NCBI RefSeq assembly: GCF_042429235.1
Contig: NZ_JBHMBA010000001.1
Length of the DNA stretch: 64,000 nt
Origin: Arthrobacter_B citreus
Lineage (GTDB): Bacteria; Actinomycetota; Actinomycetes; Actinomycetales; Micrococcaceae
Reading direction: 5' to 3' (one strand)
In this document: positions 51,566 to 60,984 of the stretch, piece after piece
Position numbering within the stretch: position 1 is the stretch's first letter
How the letters are laid out: each line of letters opens with the position of its first letter
The notes under the pieces: model-generated
Database searches by the model: none
What the model was told of the DNA's origin: nothing
The model's input: only the letters and a program-made list of their open reading frames with translations
Translations under genes and position numbers: made by a program

Positions 51566-52981
51566 TCAACGCACCGCGGGGCTCAGCCGGTACGAGGCAC
51601 CGCGGTGCTCCGCCGGCAGCTTGTCCCCCCGGGCGAAGAGTTTTTGGCGAAGGGTTCCGGGGGTGTACTCGGTCCGGTAGGCGCCGCGGCACTGCAGTTC
51701 AGGGACCACAAACTCGACAATGTCCTCGAACGTGCCGGGCGTGACCGCGTACGCCAGGTTAAAACCGTCAACGTCGGTCTCCTCCACCCAGCGGATCATC
51801 TCCTCGGCGATTTCCGCACCCGAACCGACCATCCGCGGCCCCAGTCCCCCGATACCCACTGAATCGGCAATGTCGCGCACCGTCCAGGGTTCGCCGTCGT
51901 CCTTCGGTTTCTGGAAGTTGGCGGCGGCTGACTGGATGGCGTTGGACTTCACGTTGCCCAGCGGTTCGTCCAGGTTGTAGGTGGACAGGTCCACGCCCAT
52001 CCAGCCGGACATCAGGGCCAGCGCCCCTTCATGGCTGGCGTACTGCTGGTAATCCTCGTGTTTGGCGGCAGCTTCCTCGGCGGTGGCGGCCGTAATGACC
52101 GTCATCAGGGTGTAGATGCGGATGGAGTGCCGGTCCCGGCCGGCGGCCTCGGCGGCGTCGCGGATCCTGGTGACCGTGGCCTTGAGCTTTTCCTTGGTGG
52201 GCGCTCCGACAAAAACCGCCTCAGCGTTTTCGGCGGCGAACGCGATTCCGCGCGGAGAGGCACCGGCCTGGTAGATCACCGGAGTGCGCTGCGGCGAGGG
52301 CTCGCTGATGTGGATGCCGGGGACCGTGAAGTACTTGCCCTCGTGGTTGATGTCGTGCACTTTGGCCGGATCGGTGAAAACGCCGGTTTCCCGGTCGCGG
52401 ACGACGGCGTCGTCCTCCCAGGAGCCTTCGAGCAGTTTGTAGATGACCTCGAGATACTCATCCGCATGGTTGTAGCGCTCATCGTGTTCCAGCTGGTCTG
52501 CGGCGCCGAGATTGCGGGCGGCGGACGGCAGGTATCCGGTGACGACATTCCAGCCGACGCGTCCATTGGTGAGATGGTCCAGCGTGGACAGCCTGCGGGC
52601 AAACGGGTACGGATGCTCGTACGCGGTGCCGGCGGTGACCCCAAAACCGAGGTGTTCGGTGACCAGGGCCATCGCGGAAACCAACAGCAGCGGATCATTC
52701 ACCGGAACCTGCGTTCCCTGCCGCAGAGTGGCCTCGTTGGAATCTCCGTACACGTCATAGGTGCCCAGCACGTCGGCCAGGAAGATGCCGTCAAACAGGC
52801 CTTTTTCGCAGGTCTTTGCGAGGTGGGCCCAGTAGCGCAGGTCGGTGTAGTTGGCGGAGCGGTCCTCCGGATGCCGCCACAGCCCCGGAGACTGGTGGCC
52901 CACGCAGTTCATGTCGAAGGCGTTGAAGCGGATCTGCCGGCGGCCGGTTTCTTCGGTCAGGGAAGTGTCGTGCTCGGACAC
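51566..52981 (-). CDS. LLM-class flavin monooxygenase, NtaA/SnaA/DszA (DmoA-like) family
   Basis: FMNH2-dependent monooxygenase of 471 aa. Family features are IRFNAFDMNCVGHQSPGLW, FLADVLGTYDVYG, TLDHLTNGRVGWNVVTGYL and PVIYQAGASPRGIAFAAENAE. Members oxidise nitrilotriacetate, dimethyl sulfone, dibenzothiophene sulfone and related organosulfur compounds. The GTG at 52981 has AAAGG about 10 bases upstream. It lies between two alpha/beta-hydrolase paralogs and close to a SAM-riboswitch-controlled sulfonate-type importer, so an organosulfur substrate is likely but not shown. A flavin reductase partner is not encoded nearby. Confidence 0.88.
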   Translation of the reverse strand: MSEHDTSLTEETGRRQIRFNAFDMNCVGHQSPGLWRHPEDRSANYTDLRYWAHLAKTCEKGLFDGIFLADVLGTYDVYGDSNEATLRQGTQVPVNDPLLLVSAMALVTEHLGFGVTAGTAYEHPYPFARRLSTLDHLTNGRVGWNVVTGYLPSAARNLGAADQLEHDERYNHADEYLEVIYKLLEGSWEDDAVVRDRETGVFTDPAKVHDINHEGKYFTVPGIHISEPSPQRTPVIYQAGASPRGIAFAAENAEAVFVGAPTKEKLKATVTRIRDAAEAAGRDRHSIRIYTLMTVITAATAEEAAAKHEDYQQYASHEGALALMSGWMGVDLSTYNLDEPLGNVKSNAIQSAAANFQKPKDDGEPWTVRDIADSVGIGGLGPRMVGSGAEIAEEMIRWVEETDVDGFNLAYAVTPGTFEDIVEFVVPELQCRGAYRTEYTPGTLRQKLFARGDKLPAEHRGASYRLSPAVR

Positions 52982-53203
52982 AAGGATGCCTTTCGGAACG
53001 GGACGCACCCCGCAGGAGCGCCGTACTTGCCGTCCGCGGGCGCGGCACGGCCGGATCCTCATCTGGGGCACCCCGCTACGGAGAAGAGGGTTGCCGCCCA
53101 ACCAGCCAGAGCTTCGCGTTGGGACTCATGATCCTTGGGCTCCAGTATCACCACAGCGCCGGAGCGCAGGGAAGTCGATGACCAAATGTGAACTCGCGGG
53201 ACG

Positions 53204-53971
53204 TTAGACCAGAAATTCGTTGATGGCGGCGGCCAGCACCTGGTCCTCCACCCCGTGCCAGCCGCCTTCGAGCACCTGCAGCCGGGCGTCCGCCACTGCT
53301 TCGGCGGTTTCCCGCGCCCATTCGTGCAGCCGCGGGTCACTCACGCCGCTGACCAGCACCAGGACCGGGACCCGGATGCCGGCAAGGCTGTCCGGGTCCG
53401 CCGTCGCATTCAGTGTCAGGTCATAGGCGATCGTATGGGCGGCCGGTTCAAACGCCCCGACGTCCGCCGCCTGAACCATGTCCTCCGGAACTCCAATGGA
53501 GCGCTGAAACAGCCGCACCGCTTCGGCGCGGTTCCCTGCGGCAATCAGCTGCTGCAGCTGGCCGCGGATATCCGGGGTGTTGTCCCCGCGGCCGGACAGC
53601 GGAGGTTCCAGTGCCACCACAGCGGTTACTGCCGGGGAATCAGCTGCCGCCAGCAAGGCCAGGACGGCTCCGGACGAAAACCCGTACAGGTCTGCCGCAC
53701 CCCCGGCCGCCCCGATGACGGCCAGGAGGTCATCAACCTCACGGCCCGGCTCGTAGTCCGCGCTGTCGCCGCTTTCACCTTTGCCCCGCCGGTCGTAGGT
53801 GTACACGGTCCGGTGCGGGGAAAGCACCTCGGCCAGCCCTGCGCTGACCGATGTCCGGCGGTCCATGAGGACCGGATCAACGATGACAAGCGGCGGCCCG
53901 GATCCCTGCCGTTCCCAGGCAATAAGCGTGCGGTCCGCTGACTGCACCTTGCCCGAGGTGGAAGTGGCCAT
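53204..53971 (-). CDS. Alpha/beta-fold hydrolase
   Basis: Serine hydrolase of 255 aa. Oxyanion-region GSGPPLVIVDP, then VYTYDRRGKGES, nucleophile elbow YGFSSGAV (Ser in GFSSG), acid in LVSGVSDPRLHEW and His in GGWHGVED complete the usual triad. Esterase or C-C bond hydrolase activity is possible, with unknown substrate. The ATG at 53971 follows GGGAGG. The truncated paralog at 50803-51420 has lost Ser and His. Confidence 0.87.
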   Translation of the reverse strand: MATSTSGKVQSADRTLIAWERQGSGPPLVIVDPVLMDRRTSVSAGLAEVLSPHRTVYTYDRRGKGESGDSADYEPGREVDDLLAVIGAAGGAADLYGFSSGAVLALLAAADSPAVTAVVALEPPLSGRGDNTPDIRGQLQQLIAAGNRAEAVRLFQRSIGVPEDMVQAADVGAFEPAAHTIAYDLTLNATADPDSLAGIRVPVLVLVSGVSDPRLHEWARETAEAVADARLQVLEGGWHGVEDQVLAAAINEFLV

Positions 53972-54172
53972 GATTGCCTCCCTGGGTGAACGGCGGCAGC
54001 GCTCCCGGCGCACCACCTCCCTGGAGCCTAGGAGCCGGATTCCGAGGGGTCAACGGCTCCGCGGTTGTTCGCTGAAGAGGTGAGCGGCCGATGCTTCCCG
54101 GGCCCGGAGAGCGCGGCGAAATATTACGCGGGGGACTTGCCCGATCCGGGAATGGCGCGTTTAGTAGCACTT

Positions 54173-54337
54173 GACCATCCCGAGCGGCTGAGAGACCTGG
54201 ATCAGTGAAGCCGCAGCAACCCTGGTTGCCGTACCTCCTCCTTGGGGAACGGCAATAACGAGGACAACACCGCAGGAGGCCATAACCGGCCCAAGGCGTT
54301 TTCCGTAGGGTGCTACTGCCAGGACCGATGGAGAGTT
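54173..54337 (+). promoter_or_regulatory. SAM-I type riboswitch (S-box)
   Basis: Conserved core pieces appear in the right order: CCCGAGCGGCTGAGAGACCT, then TGAAGCCGCAGCAACC, and after a longer P3/P4 region AGGGTGCTACTGCC and GGAGAG. This is the S-box pattern for S-adenosylmethionine sensing. It ends at the ribosome-binding region of the ABC ATPase gene at 54341 (GATGGAGAG), so SAM probably blocks translation of the operon rather than its transcription. The exact ends and the longer internal loop need a covariance-model check. Confidence 0.85.
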
Positions 54338-54340
54338 AAC

Positions 54341-55150
54341 ATGACCGCCTTGGCTTCACAGTCCCCTGCCGTCGCGCCGGCCGGCTCCGCCCTTCCCGTC
54401 ACGTTTACCCGGCTGGGCCGCAGTTTCGGCTCCGGTCCGGCGGCACACCAGGTGCTGCGTGACATCAACTTCGAGGTCCGCCCCGGCGAAGTCCTGGCCA
54501 TCCTGGGCTCCAGCGGCTGCGGAAAATCAACGCTGCTGCGTGCCGCCGCCGGACTGGACGCCGCCAGCACCGGGGAAGTGCTGATCAACGGCACTGCTGT
54601 CCGCGGCATTGATGACCGCTGCGCCGTCGCGTTCCAGGAACCGAGGCTGCTGCCGTGGCAGACCCTGCAGGCCAACATTGCCATGGGCCTGCCCAAGAGC
54701 ATGAGCGCGAAAAACGGCAAGGCCAAAGTGGCCGAGCTGCTGGAACTGGTGGAGCTGACGGCCTTCGCCAAGCACCGCCCGCGTGCTGTCTCCGGCGGCA
54801 TGGCCCAGCGCGCATCCCTGGCCCGGGCCCTGGCCCGGACCCCGGGGGTGCTGCTGCTTGACGAGCCCTTCGGCGCCCTGGATGCCCTGACCCGGCTCAA
54901 GATGCAGGACCTGCTGCTCTCGGTGCACCGGGCAACCCCCACCACTGTGCTGCTGGTGACCCACGACGTGGACGAAGCCCTCCAGCTGGCGGACCGCATC
55001 ATCATTCTGGGCAAAGAGGCCGGAGCGCACGGAGCCACCATCACGGACACCATTACCGTTCCCGGTGTACGGCCCCGCAACCGTTCCTCGGCTGAGCTGG
55101 CCCGAATGCGCGGCGAGCTCCTGGCCCGTCTCGGCGTCGACCGCCACTAG
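54341..55150 (+). CDS. ssuB: ABC transporter ATP-binding protein, sulfonate/organosulfur type (SsuB-like)
   Basis: ATPase of 269 aa. Walker A GSSGCGKST, Q-loop FQEPRLLPW, signature SGGMAQR, Walker B LLLDEPFGALD and H-loop VTHDV are intact. The pattern matches SsuB/TauB importers. The ATG at 54341 lies directly after the SAM riboswitch, whose 3' end carries the ribosome site. First gene of a unit of ATPase, receptor, permease and acetyl-CoA synthetase, all expected to be repressed by high SAM. Confidence 0.9.
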   Translation: MTALASQSPAVAPAGSALPVTFTRLGRSFGSGPAAHQVLRDINFEVRPGEVLAILGSSGCGKSTLLRAAAGLDAASTGEVLINGTAVRGIDDRCAVAFQEPRLLPWQTLQANIAMGLPKSMSAKNGKAKVAELLELVELTAFAKHRPRAVSGGMAQRASLARALARTPGVLLLDEPFGALDALTRLKMQDLLLSVHRATPTTVLLVTHDVDEALQLADRIIILGKEAGAHGATITDTITVPGVRPRNRSSAELARMRGELLARLGVDRH

Positions 55151-55271
55151 CAGCGGCACCGCCGGCTTCCGGCAGCTCCTCCCCTCAGCAAATCCCTCCG
55201 GCGTCCCCGTGACGCTGTCCCAGCCTTCCGCGCCGTTTTCCGCGCAGCCTCTTCCACCAGAAAGATCTCCC

Positions 55272-56327
55272 ATGAACAAGCTTTCCCTCAGCTCTTCCAC
55301 CGTCTCGTCCCCCATCAAAGCCATCGCCGCAGCAGCGGCCGCAGCATCCCTGCTGCTGACCGGCTGCGTGGCGGGCGAGGACAGCGAATCCGCCGCGAAC
55401 GCCGGCACGGCCGACGGCGGAACCCTCACCTTGGACTTCGCGACCTACAACCCCCTGAGCCTGATCATCAAGGACCAGGGCTGGCTGGAGGAGACCCTCG
55501 CCGAGGACGGCGTCACCGTGGAATGGGTGCAGTCGGCCGGCTCCAATAAGGCGAACGAAAATCTGCGGTCCGGCGCCGTCGACATCGGATCAACGGCCGG
55601 GTCCGCTGCCCTGCTCAACCGCGCCAACGGTTCCCCGATCAAGGCCATCGACATCTTCTCCCAGCCTGAGTGGTCAGCCCTGGTGGTCGGAGCTGATTCG
55701 GACATCACCTCGGTGGCGGACCTCAAGGGCAAGTCGGTGGCCGCGACGAAGGGCACAGACCCGTACTTCTTCCTGGTGCAGGCGCTGGAGGAGGCCGGGC
55801 TGAGCCTCTCCGACGTCACAGTGGAGCAGCTGCAGCACGCTGACGGGCGGACGGCACTGGAAAACGGGTCCGTGGACGCGTGGGCCGGCCTGGATCCGAT
55901 CATGGCCGGCGCTGAACAGAGCGGCGCCAAGCTGATCCACCGGAATCTGGACTTCAACACCTACGGCATCCTGGCCGCCAACGAGGACTTCCTGGAGGCG
56001 GATCCCGAACAGGCCCAGGCCGTGGTCAACGCCTACGAGAAGGCCCGTGCCTGGGCCTTGGAGAACCCGGACGAAACCGCGCGGATCCTCGCCGATGTTG
56101 CCGGCCTGGACCTGGCCGTGGCGCAGACCGTGGTGCTGGAACGCAGCAACCTTGACGTGGATCCGGCCCCGGGTGAGGCGCAGCGCAGCGTACTGGAGAA
56201 GATCGGTCCCACGCTCGTGGAAACCGGAGACGTGGCGGACCAGGCCAAGATCGACACCGCCTTGGACAGCCTGTTTGACGACTCCTTCGTCCGCAGCGCC
56301 GCTCCTGATGCGGTCAAGGAGTCCTGA
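55272..56327 (+). CDS. ssuA: ABC transporter substrate-binding lipoprotein, aliphatic sulfonate-like (SsuA-like)
   Basis: Receptor of 351 aa with a lipoprotein signal and lipobox LLTGC (Cys32). The SsuA/TauA/NMT1 pattern is seen in YNPLSLIIKDQGWLEETLAEDGVTVEW, then GAVDIGSTAGSAALLNRANG and LKGKSVAATKGTDPYFFLV. Ligands of this class include alkanesulfonates, taurine and other sulfur compounds; the riboswitch context supports a sulfur source. The ATG at 55272 gives the signal peptide; longer frames do not. Confidence 0.9.
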   Translation: MNKLSLSSSTVSSPIKAIAAAAAAASLLLTGCVAGEDSESAANAGTADGGTLTLDFATYNPLSLIIKDQGWLEETLAEDGVTVEWVQSAGSNKANENLRSGAVDIGSTAGSAALLNRANGSPIKAIDIFSQPEWSALVVGADSDITSVADLKGKSVAATKGTDPYFFLVQALEEAGLSLSDVTVEQLQHADGRTALENGSVDAWAGLDPIMAGAEQSGAKLIHRNLDFNTYGILAANEDFLEADPEQAQAVVNAYEKARAWALENPDETARILADVAGLDLAVAQTVVLERSNLDVDPAPGEAQRSVLEKIGPTLVETGDVADQAKIDTALDSLFDDSFVRSAAPDAVKES

Positions 56328-57238
56328 TGCCGAAGATCGGAAACCCATACATCACGGGAAAGAGTGTTGTTCCCACGTCCCGGGCCGGCCTGGCCGCCAC
56401 CGGAGCGGCAGGAACCGGGCCTGCGGCCGGGCCGGCACCCGCTCCCGGCGGGCCGCAGCGGGACGCCGCAGCAGGCGGCGCGCTGTCCCGCCGCTGGGTG
56501 CGGCTTTCGCTGGGCCTCGTGGTTCCCGCCGTCCTGCTCGCCGCCTGGCAGCTGAGCACCGCCGCCGGAGTCTTCACAGCCGTTCAGCTGCCATCCCCGG
56601 CAGCCGTCTACACCGCAGCCATTGACCTGATTGACCGCGGCCAGCTCGGCCAGCACATCGCCATTTCCACCCAGCGCGTGCTCATCGGCTTTGCTATCGG
56701 CGCCCTGCTCGGGCTGGCGCTGGGTGCCCTGCTGGGCCTTTCCCGGCTGGCGGACATCCTGCTGGGTCCCGCCATCGGCGCCCTGCGCGCCGTGCCATCC
56801 CTGGCCTGGGTGCCGCTGCTGATTCTGTGGCTGAAGATTGGCGAGGATTCGAAAATCACCCTGATCGCCATCGGCGCGTTCTTCCCCGTGTTCACCACCG
56901 TGTCCCTGGCCCTGCGCCACGTGGACCGGAACCTGGTCGAAGCCGCCCGGGCCTTTGGGCTCAACGGACTGAAGCTGCTGCGGACAGTCCAGCTGCCGGC
57001 CGTCGTCCCGGCGGTCTTCTCCGGTCTGCGGCTGGCACTGGCCCAGGCCTGGCTGTTCCTGGTGGCCGCCGAGCTCATTGCCTCGTCCATGGGGCTGGGC
57101 TTCCTGTTAATCGATTCGCAGAACAACGGGCGCACCGACCGCCTGCTGCTGGCCATCGTGCTGCTGGCCGTCATCGGCAAGATCACCGATGCCATCCTCG
57201 GCCTGGCCGAAAAATGGGCGGTGGCAAAATGGGCCTGA
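56327..57238 (+). CDS. ssuC: ABC transporter permease, sulfonate-type (SsuC-like)
   Basis: Permease of 303 aa with about six helices and the loops GALRAVPSLAWVPLLILWLKIG and EAARAFGLNGLKLLRTVQLPA, diagnostic of SsuC/TauC. A Pro/Ala-rich N-terminus of about 50 residues precedes the first helix. It begins on the last base of the receptor stop codon, and its stop overlaps the acs start. Confidence 0.9.
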   Translation: MPKIGNPYITGKSVVPTSRAGLAATGAAGTGPAAGPAPAPGGPQRDAAAGGALSRRWVRLSLGLVVPAVLLAAWQLSTAAGVFTAVQLPSPAAVYTAAIDLIDRGQLGQHIAISTQRVLIGFAIGALLGLALGALLGLSRLADILLGPAIGALRAVPSLAWVPLLILWLKIGEDSKITLIAIGAFFPVFTTVSLALRHVDRNLVEAARAFGLNGLKLLRTVQLPAVVPAVFSGLRLALAQAWLFLVAAELIASSMGLGFLLIDSQNNGRTDRLLLAIVLLAVIGKITDAILGLAEKWAVAKWA

Positions 57239-59226
57239 CATCGACTGTTACCGCGGACCCCACCACCGAAGCCGAGCGCATCGCGTTCTGGGAAACCGCG
57301 GCCGGGAGGCTCCAGTGGGAGCAGCCCTGGCACACGGCGCACACCTTCACTCCCCCGCAGCGCCTCAGCGGCCCGGAAATCCCCGAAGCCGACGCCGACT
57401 ACAGCATCCCCGCCATTGAGTGGTTCGCCGGCGGCACCCTGAACGTCGCAGTGAACTGCGTGGACCGGCACGTGGCTGCCGGCCGCGGTGACAAAGTGGC
57501 CCTGCACTTCGAGGGCGAACCCGGAGACCGCCGCACCGTCACCTACGCCGACCTGCAGCGTGACGTCTGCCGCGCCGCCAATGCCCTGCTGGCCCTGGGC
57601 ATTGGCCGGGGTGACCGAGTGGTCATTTACCTGCCGGTGATCGTGGAGACCATCGTCATTACGCTGGCCTGCGCCCGGATCGGCGCGGTGCATTCGCTGG
57701 TGTTCGGCGGCTTCTCCGCCGAAGCGCTGAAGTTCCGGGTGGAGGACACCGGCGCCAAGCTGCTGGTCACCACCGACGGCCAGTTCCGCCGCGGCGCCGC
57801 CGTGCCGGTCAAAGACAACGCCGACGCCGCGGTTGCCGGAACCAACGCCATTGAGCATGTGCTGGTGGTCCGCCGCACCGGATCCGAGATCAACTGGGTC
57901 CAAGGCCGGGACCTCTGGTGGCACGAGACCGTGGACACCGCCCCGGACCTGCATGAACCGGAGGCCTTTGACGCGGAGACGCCGCTGTTCATCATGTACA
58001 CCTCGGGCACCACCGGAAAACCCAAGGGCCTGGTCCACACCATGGGCGGCTATCTGACCCAGGCATCCTGGAGCTACGAGTACCTCTTCGCGAACCCGGA
58101 TCCGGAGGCACGCGGGCAGGACGTCCACTGGTGCACCGCTGACCTGGCCTGGGTCACCGCCCACACCTATGAGATCTACGGCCCGCTGTCCAACGGCGCC
58201 ACCCAGGTCATCTACGAGGGCACACCCAACACCCCGCATCCGGGCCGGCACTTCGAAATCATCGAGCGGTACAAAGTCACCAGCTACTACACCGCTCCCA
58301 CCCTGGTCCGGTCCCTGATGGGCTGGTTCCCGGACGGCGTTCCGGCCGGCCATGACCTCTCCTCCATCCGGCTGCTGGGCACCGTGGGCGAGGCGGTCAA
58401 CCCCGAAGCCTGGCGCTGGCTGCGCGAACAGCTGGGCCGCGGGGAGGTACCGGTGATCGACACCTGGTGGCAGTCCGAAACCGGCGCCACTATCCTCTCC
58501 CCGCGTCCCACCGACACGGAGTTCAAGCCCGGTTGCGCATCCCGCGCCCTGCCGGGCGTGAGCACCCGGATCGTGGACGGCGACGGGAACCCGGTGCCGC
58601 CAAACACGCAGGGATTCATTGTGGTGGATCAGACCGGTCCCGCCATGGCCCGCGGAGTCTGGGGCGACCCGCAGCGCTACCTGTCCTCCTACTGGCGGCA
58701 GTATGCCCGGCAGGGCTGGTTCCTGGCCGGCGACGGCGCGAAGTACGACGACGACGGGCACACCTGGATTCTGGGCCGCACCGACGACGTCCTCAACGTC
58801 TCCGGGCACCGGCTGTCCACCATTGAGATTGAATCCGCCCTGGTCTCACATCCGTGGGTCACCGAAGCCGGCGTGTGCCCGGTGGCGGATCCGAAAACAG
58901 GGCACGCCATCACCGCGTTTGTGGTCCTGTCGCCGGCAGCGGCGGCAGCGCTGCCTGAAGCGGGGCCGGAGGACCCGGCGTTCACTCAGCGGGTCACCGT
59001 TGAACTGCGGGCCCACATCTCACGGGAGATCGGGCCGATCGCCAAGCCGGCCGCCGTCGTCGTCGTTCCCGATGTGCCCAAGACCCGCTCCGGGAAAATC
59101 ATGCGCCGGCTCCTGACCCAGCTGTTCGAGGGCACGGCCCTGGGCGACACCACCAGTCTGCAGAATGAACCCTGCATACCCGACATCGCACGCATCTGCG
59201 CTGCCCGGCACGGAGCCGATCAGTGA
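57229..59226 (+). CDS. acs: Acetyl-CoA synthetase
   Basis: AMP-forming acyl-CoA synthetase of 665 aa that makes acetyl-CoA from acetate, ATP and CoA. Visible motifs: YTSGTTGKPKG (A3), DVHWCTADLAWVTAHTYEIYGPL, VTSYYTAPTLVRSLMGW with the pocket Trp that favours acetate, WWQSETGATILSP, and the catalytic Lys in RSGKIMRR near the C-terminus, where Lys acetylation would inactivate it. The ATG at 57229 overlaps the permease stop; it is co-transcribed with a SAM-regulated importer. Another short-chain acid as substrate is possible. Confidence 0.9.
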   Translation: MGLTSTVTADPTTEAERIAFWETAAGRLQWEQPWHTAHTFTPPQRLSGPEIPEADADYSIPAIEWFAGGTLNVAVNCVDRHVAAGRGDKVALHFEGEPGDRRTVTYADLQRDVCRAANALLALGIGRGDRVVIYLPVIVETIVITLACARIGAVHSLVFGGFSAEALKFRVEDTGAKLLVTTDGQFRRGAAVPVKDNADAAVAGTNAIEHVLVVRRTGSEINWVQGRDLWWHETVDTAPDLHEPEAFDAETPLFIMYTSGTTGKPKGLVHTMGGYLTQASWSYEYLFANPDPEARGQDVHWCTADLAWVTAHTYEIYGPLSNGATQVIYEGTPNTPHPGRHFEIIERYKVTSYYTAPTLVRSLMGWFPDGVPAGHDLSSIRLLGTVGEAVNPEAWRWLREQLGRGEVPVIDTWWQSETGATILSPRPTDTEFKPGCASRALPGVSTRIVDGDGNPVPPNTQGFIVVDQTGPAMARGVWGDPQRYLSSYWRQYARQGWFLAGDGAKYDDDGHTWILGRTDDVLNVSGHRLSTIEIESALVSHPWVTEAGVCPVADPKTGHAITAFVVLSPAAAAALPEAGPEDPAFTQRVTVELRAHISREIGPIAKPAAVVVVPDVPKTRSGKIMRRLLTQLFEGTALGDTTSLQNEPCIPDIARICAARHGADQ

Positions 59227-59480
59227 ACGCGGGCCAGTGTCACCCGGTCCATCACCACGACGCCGCCCATCAGGCTGTGGACCCGCATGAACTCGGTGGG
59301 CGAGACCTCCAGGTACGTGGCGTCCGCCTTGGCGGGCAGCAGGTCGGCGTGCAGCCCGTCCTGCAGCTCCTGGAAAAGCTGGTTGGCTTCCACCTGCGGC
59401 AGCGGATCGGTGGCCGTGATCTTATGCGTGGCGGCGGCCAGCCTGTAGCCCGTTTCAATGACAACGACGTATTCATCCAT
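59220..59480 (-). CDS. Hypothetical protein (86 aa)
   Basis: Small protein of 86 aa starting MDEYVVVIETGYRLAAATHK, with alternating hydrophobic strands and no known motif, signal or membrane segment. I do not recognise the family. GAAGGG lies about 9 bases before the ATG at 59480. It is tail to tail with acs, their ends overlapping by 7 nt, and head to head with metY. Confidence 0.55.
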   Translation of the reverse strand: MDEYVVVIETGYRLAAATHKITATDPLPQVEANQLFQELQDGLHADLLPAKADATYLEVSPTEFMRVHSLMGGVVVMDRVTLARVH

Positions 59481-59634
59481 CGCGGTGGTGCCCTTCGTCG
59501 GTCCGTCCGGCGTCGTCCGCCGCTGCCAGTCCGCTGTGTATGCAGCCCTGCTGAACATTCTTCGTCCGTCACGCCCAACTTGCAACGATCAACGAGCCGC
59601 TTTGCTGCGGCCACCAGGAAGGAGCACTCATTTC

Positions 59635-60984
59635 ATGAGTGAGCGCCAATTCGGTTTCCGGACCCGTGCCCTGCACGCCGGGGGCACCCCCGATGCCACG
59701 CACGGTGCACGAGCCGTGCCCATCTACCAGTCCACGTCCTTCGTCTTTAAGGACACCGACGACGCCGCCAACCTCTTCTCGCTGCAGAAGTACGGCAACA
59801 TCTACTCGCGCATCGGCAATCCGACAGTAGCGGCCTTCGAGGAACGCATCGCCTCCCTTGAAGGCGGCATCGGCGCCGTGGCGACGGCGTCGGGCATGTC
59901 CGCGGAATTTGTCACCTTCGCTGCACTTTGCGGCGCCGGCGACCACATCGTGGCCGCGGCCCAGCTGTACGGCGGCACCGTGACCCAGCTGGATGTGACC
60001 CTGCGCCGCTTCGGCATCGACACCACCTTTGTCCCCGGCACCAACCCGGCCGACTACGCCGCAGCCATCCGGGAGAACACCAAGGCCGTGTACGCCGAGG
60101 TGGTGGCCAACCCCAGCGGCGAGGTCATCGACATTGCGGCACTCGCCAAGGTGGCACACGACGCCGGCGTGCCGCTGATCCTGGACGCCACCCTGAGCAC
60201 CCCGTACCTGGTCCGGCCCTTCGAGCACGGCGCGGACATCGTGATTCACTCCGCCACGAAGTTCCTCGGCGGCCACGGCACCACCCTGGGCGGCGTGGTG
60301 GTGGAATCCGGCAAGTTCAACTGGGGCAACGGCAAGTTCCCGGCCATGACCGAGCCGGTGGCCAGCTACGGCAACATCTCCTGGTGGGGAAACTTTGGCG
60401 AATACGGGTTCCTGACCAAGCTGCGCTCCGAGCAGCTGCGCGACATTGGACCCACCCTCAGCGCAACCTCCGCATTTGCCCTGCTGCAGGGGGTGGAAAC
60501 CCTTCCCCAGCGCATGGACGAGCACCTCAGGAACGCGCAGGCCGTAGCCGAATGGCTCGAGGCTGATGAGCGTGTGTCCTGGGTCAGTTATGCGGGCCTG
60601 CCATCCCACCCGCACTTTGACCGGGCCCGGAAGTACCTGCCCAAGGGGCCGGGATCGGTGTTCAGCTTCGGAGTCCGGGGCGGCCGCGAAGCCGGCAAGA
60701 CGTTCATCGAGTCGCTGCAGCTGGCCTCCCACTTGGCCAATGTGGGCGATTCACGGACCCTGGTCATCCATCCGGGATCCACCACTCACGGCCAGCTCTC
60801 GTCGGAGCAGCTTTCCGCCGCCGGCGTTGCCGAGGACCTGATCCGGATTTCCGTGGGGTTGGAGGACCTCGAGGACATCCTCTGGGATCTGGACCAGGCA
60901 CTGGACGCCGCGGTGGCGGCCGGGCACCCGGCATCCACTCTTCCTGCTGTACCAACCCTTGAGGAGCCCGCACGTGTCAGCTGA
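59635..60984 (+). CDS. metY: O-acetylhomoserine sulfhydrylase
   Basis: PLP-dependent enzyme of 449 aa that makes homocysteine from O-acetylhomoserine and sulfide (direct sulfhydrylation). The family start FRTRALHAGGTPDATHGARAVPIYQSTSF, the YSRIGNPT segment, EVVANPSGEVIDI and the PLP-lysine motif HSATKFLGGHGTTLGG are intact. The ATG at 59635 follows AGGAAGGAG. No SAM riboswitch is visible in its own leader. It overlaps the CoA-binding gene at its 3' end. Confidence 0.94.
   Translation: MSERQFGFRTRALHAGGTPDATHGARAVPIYQSTSFVFKDTDDAANLFSLQKYGNIYSRIGNPTVAAFEERIASLEGGIGAVATASGMSAEFVTFAALCGAGDHIVAAAQLYGGTVTQLDVTLRRFGIDTTFVPGTNPADYAAAIRENTKAVYAEVVANPSGEVIDIAALAKVAHDAGVPLILDATLSTPYLVRPFEHGADIVIHSATKFLGGHGTTLGGVVVESGKFNWGNGKFPAMTEPVASYGNISWWGNFGEYGFLTKLRSEQLRDIGPTLSATSAFALLQGVETLPQRMDEHLRNAQAVAEWLEADERVSWVSYAGLPSHPHFDRARKYLPKGPGSVFSFGVRGGREAGKTFIESLQLASHLANVGDSRTLVIHPGSTTHGQLSSEQLSAAGVAEDLIRISVGLEDLEDILWDLDQALDAAVAAGHPASTLPAVPTLEEPARVS

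Noticed and set aside
56827..57228. N-terminal extension of acs by 134 residues
   Set aside because: It overlaps the SsuC-like gene in another frame and has no family similarity; Acs normally begins near 57229.
59481..59634. Possible second SAM riboswitch in front of metY
   Set aside because: The leader lacks the GAAGCC-GCAACC core and the GGTGC segment; only a ribosome site is visible.
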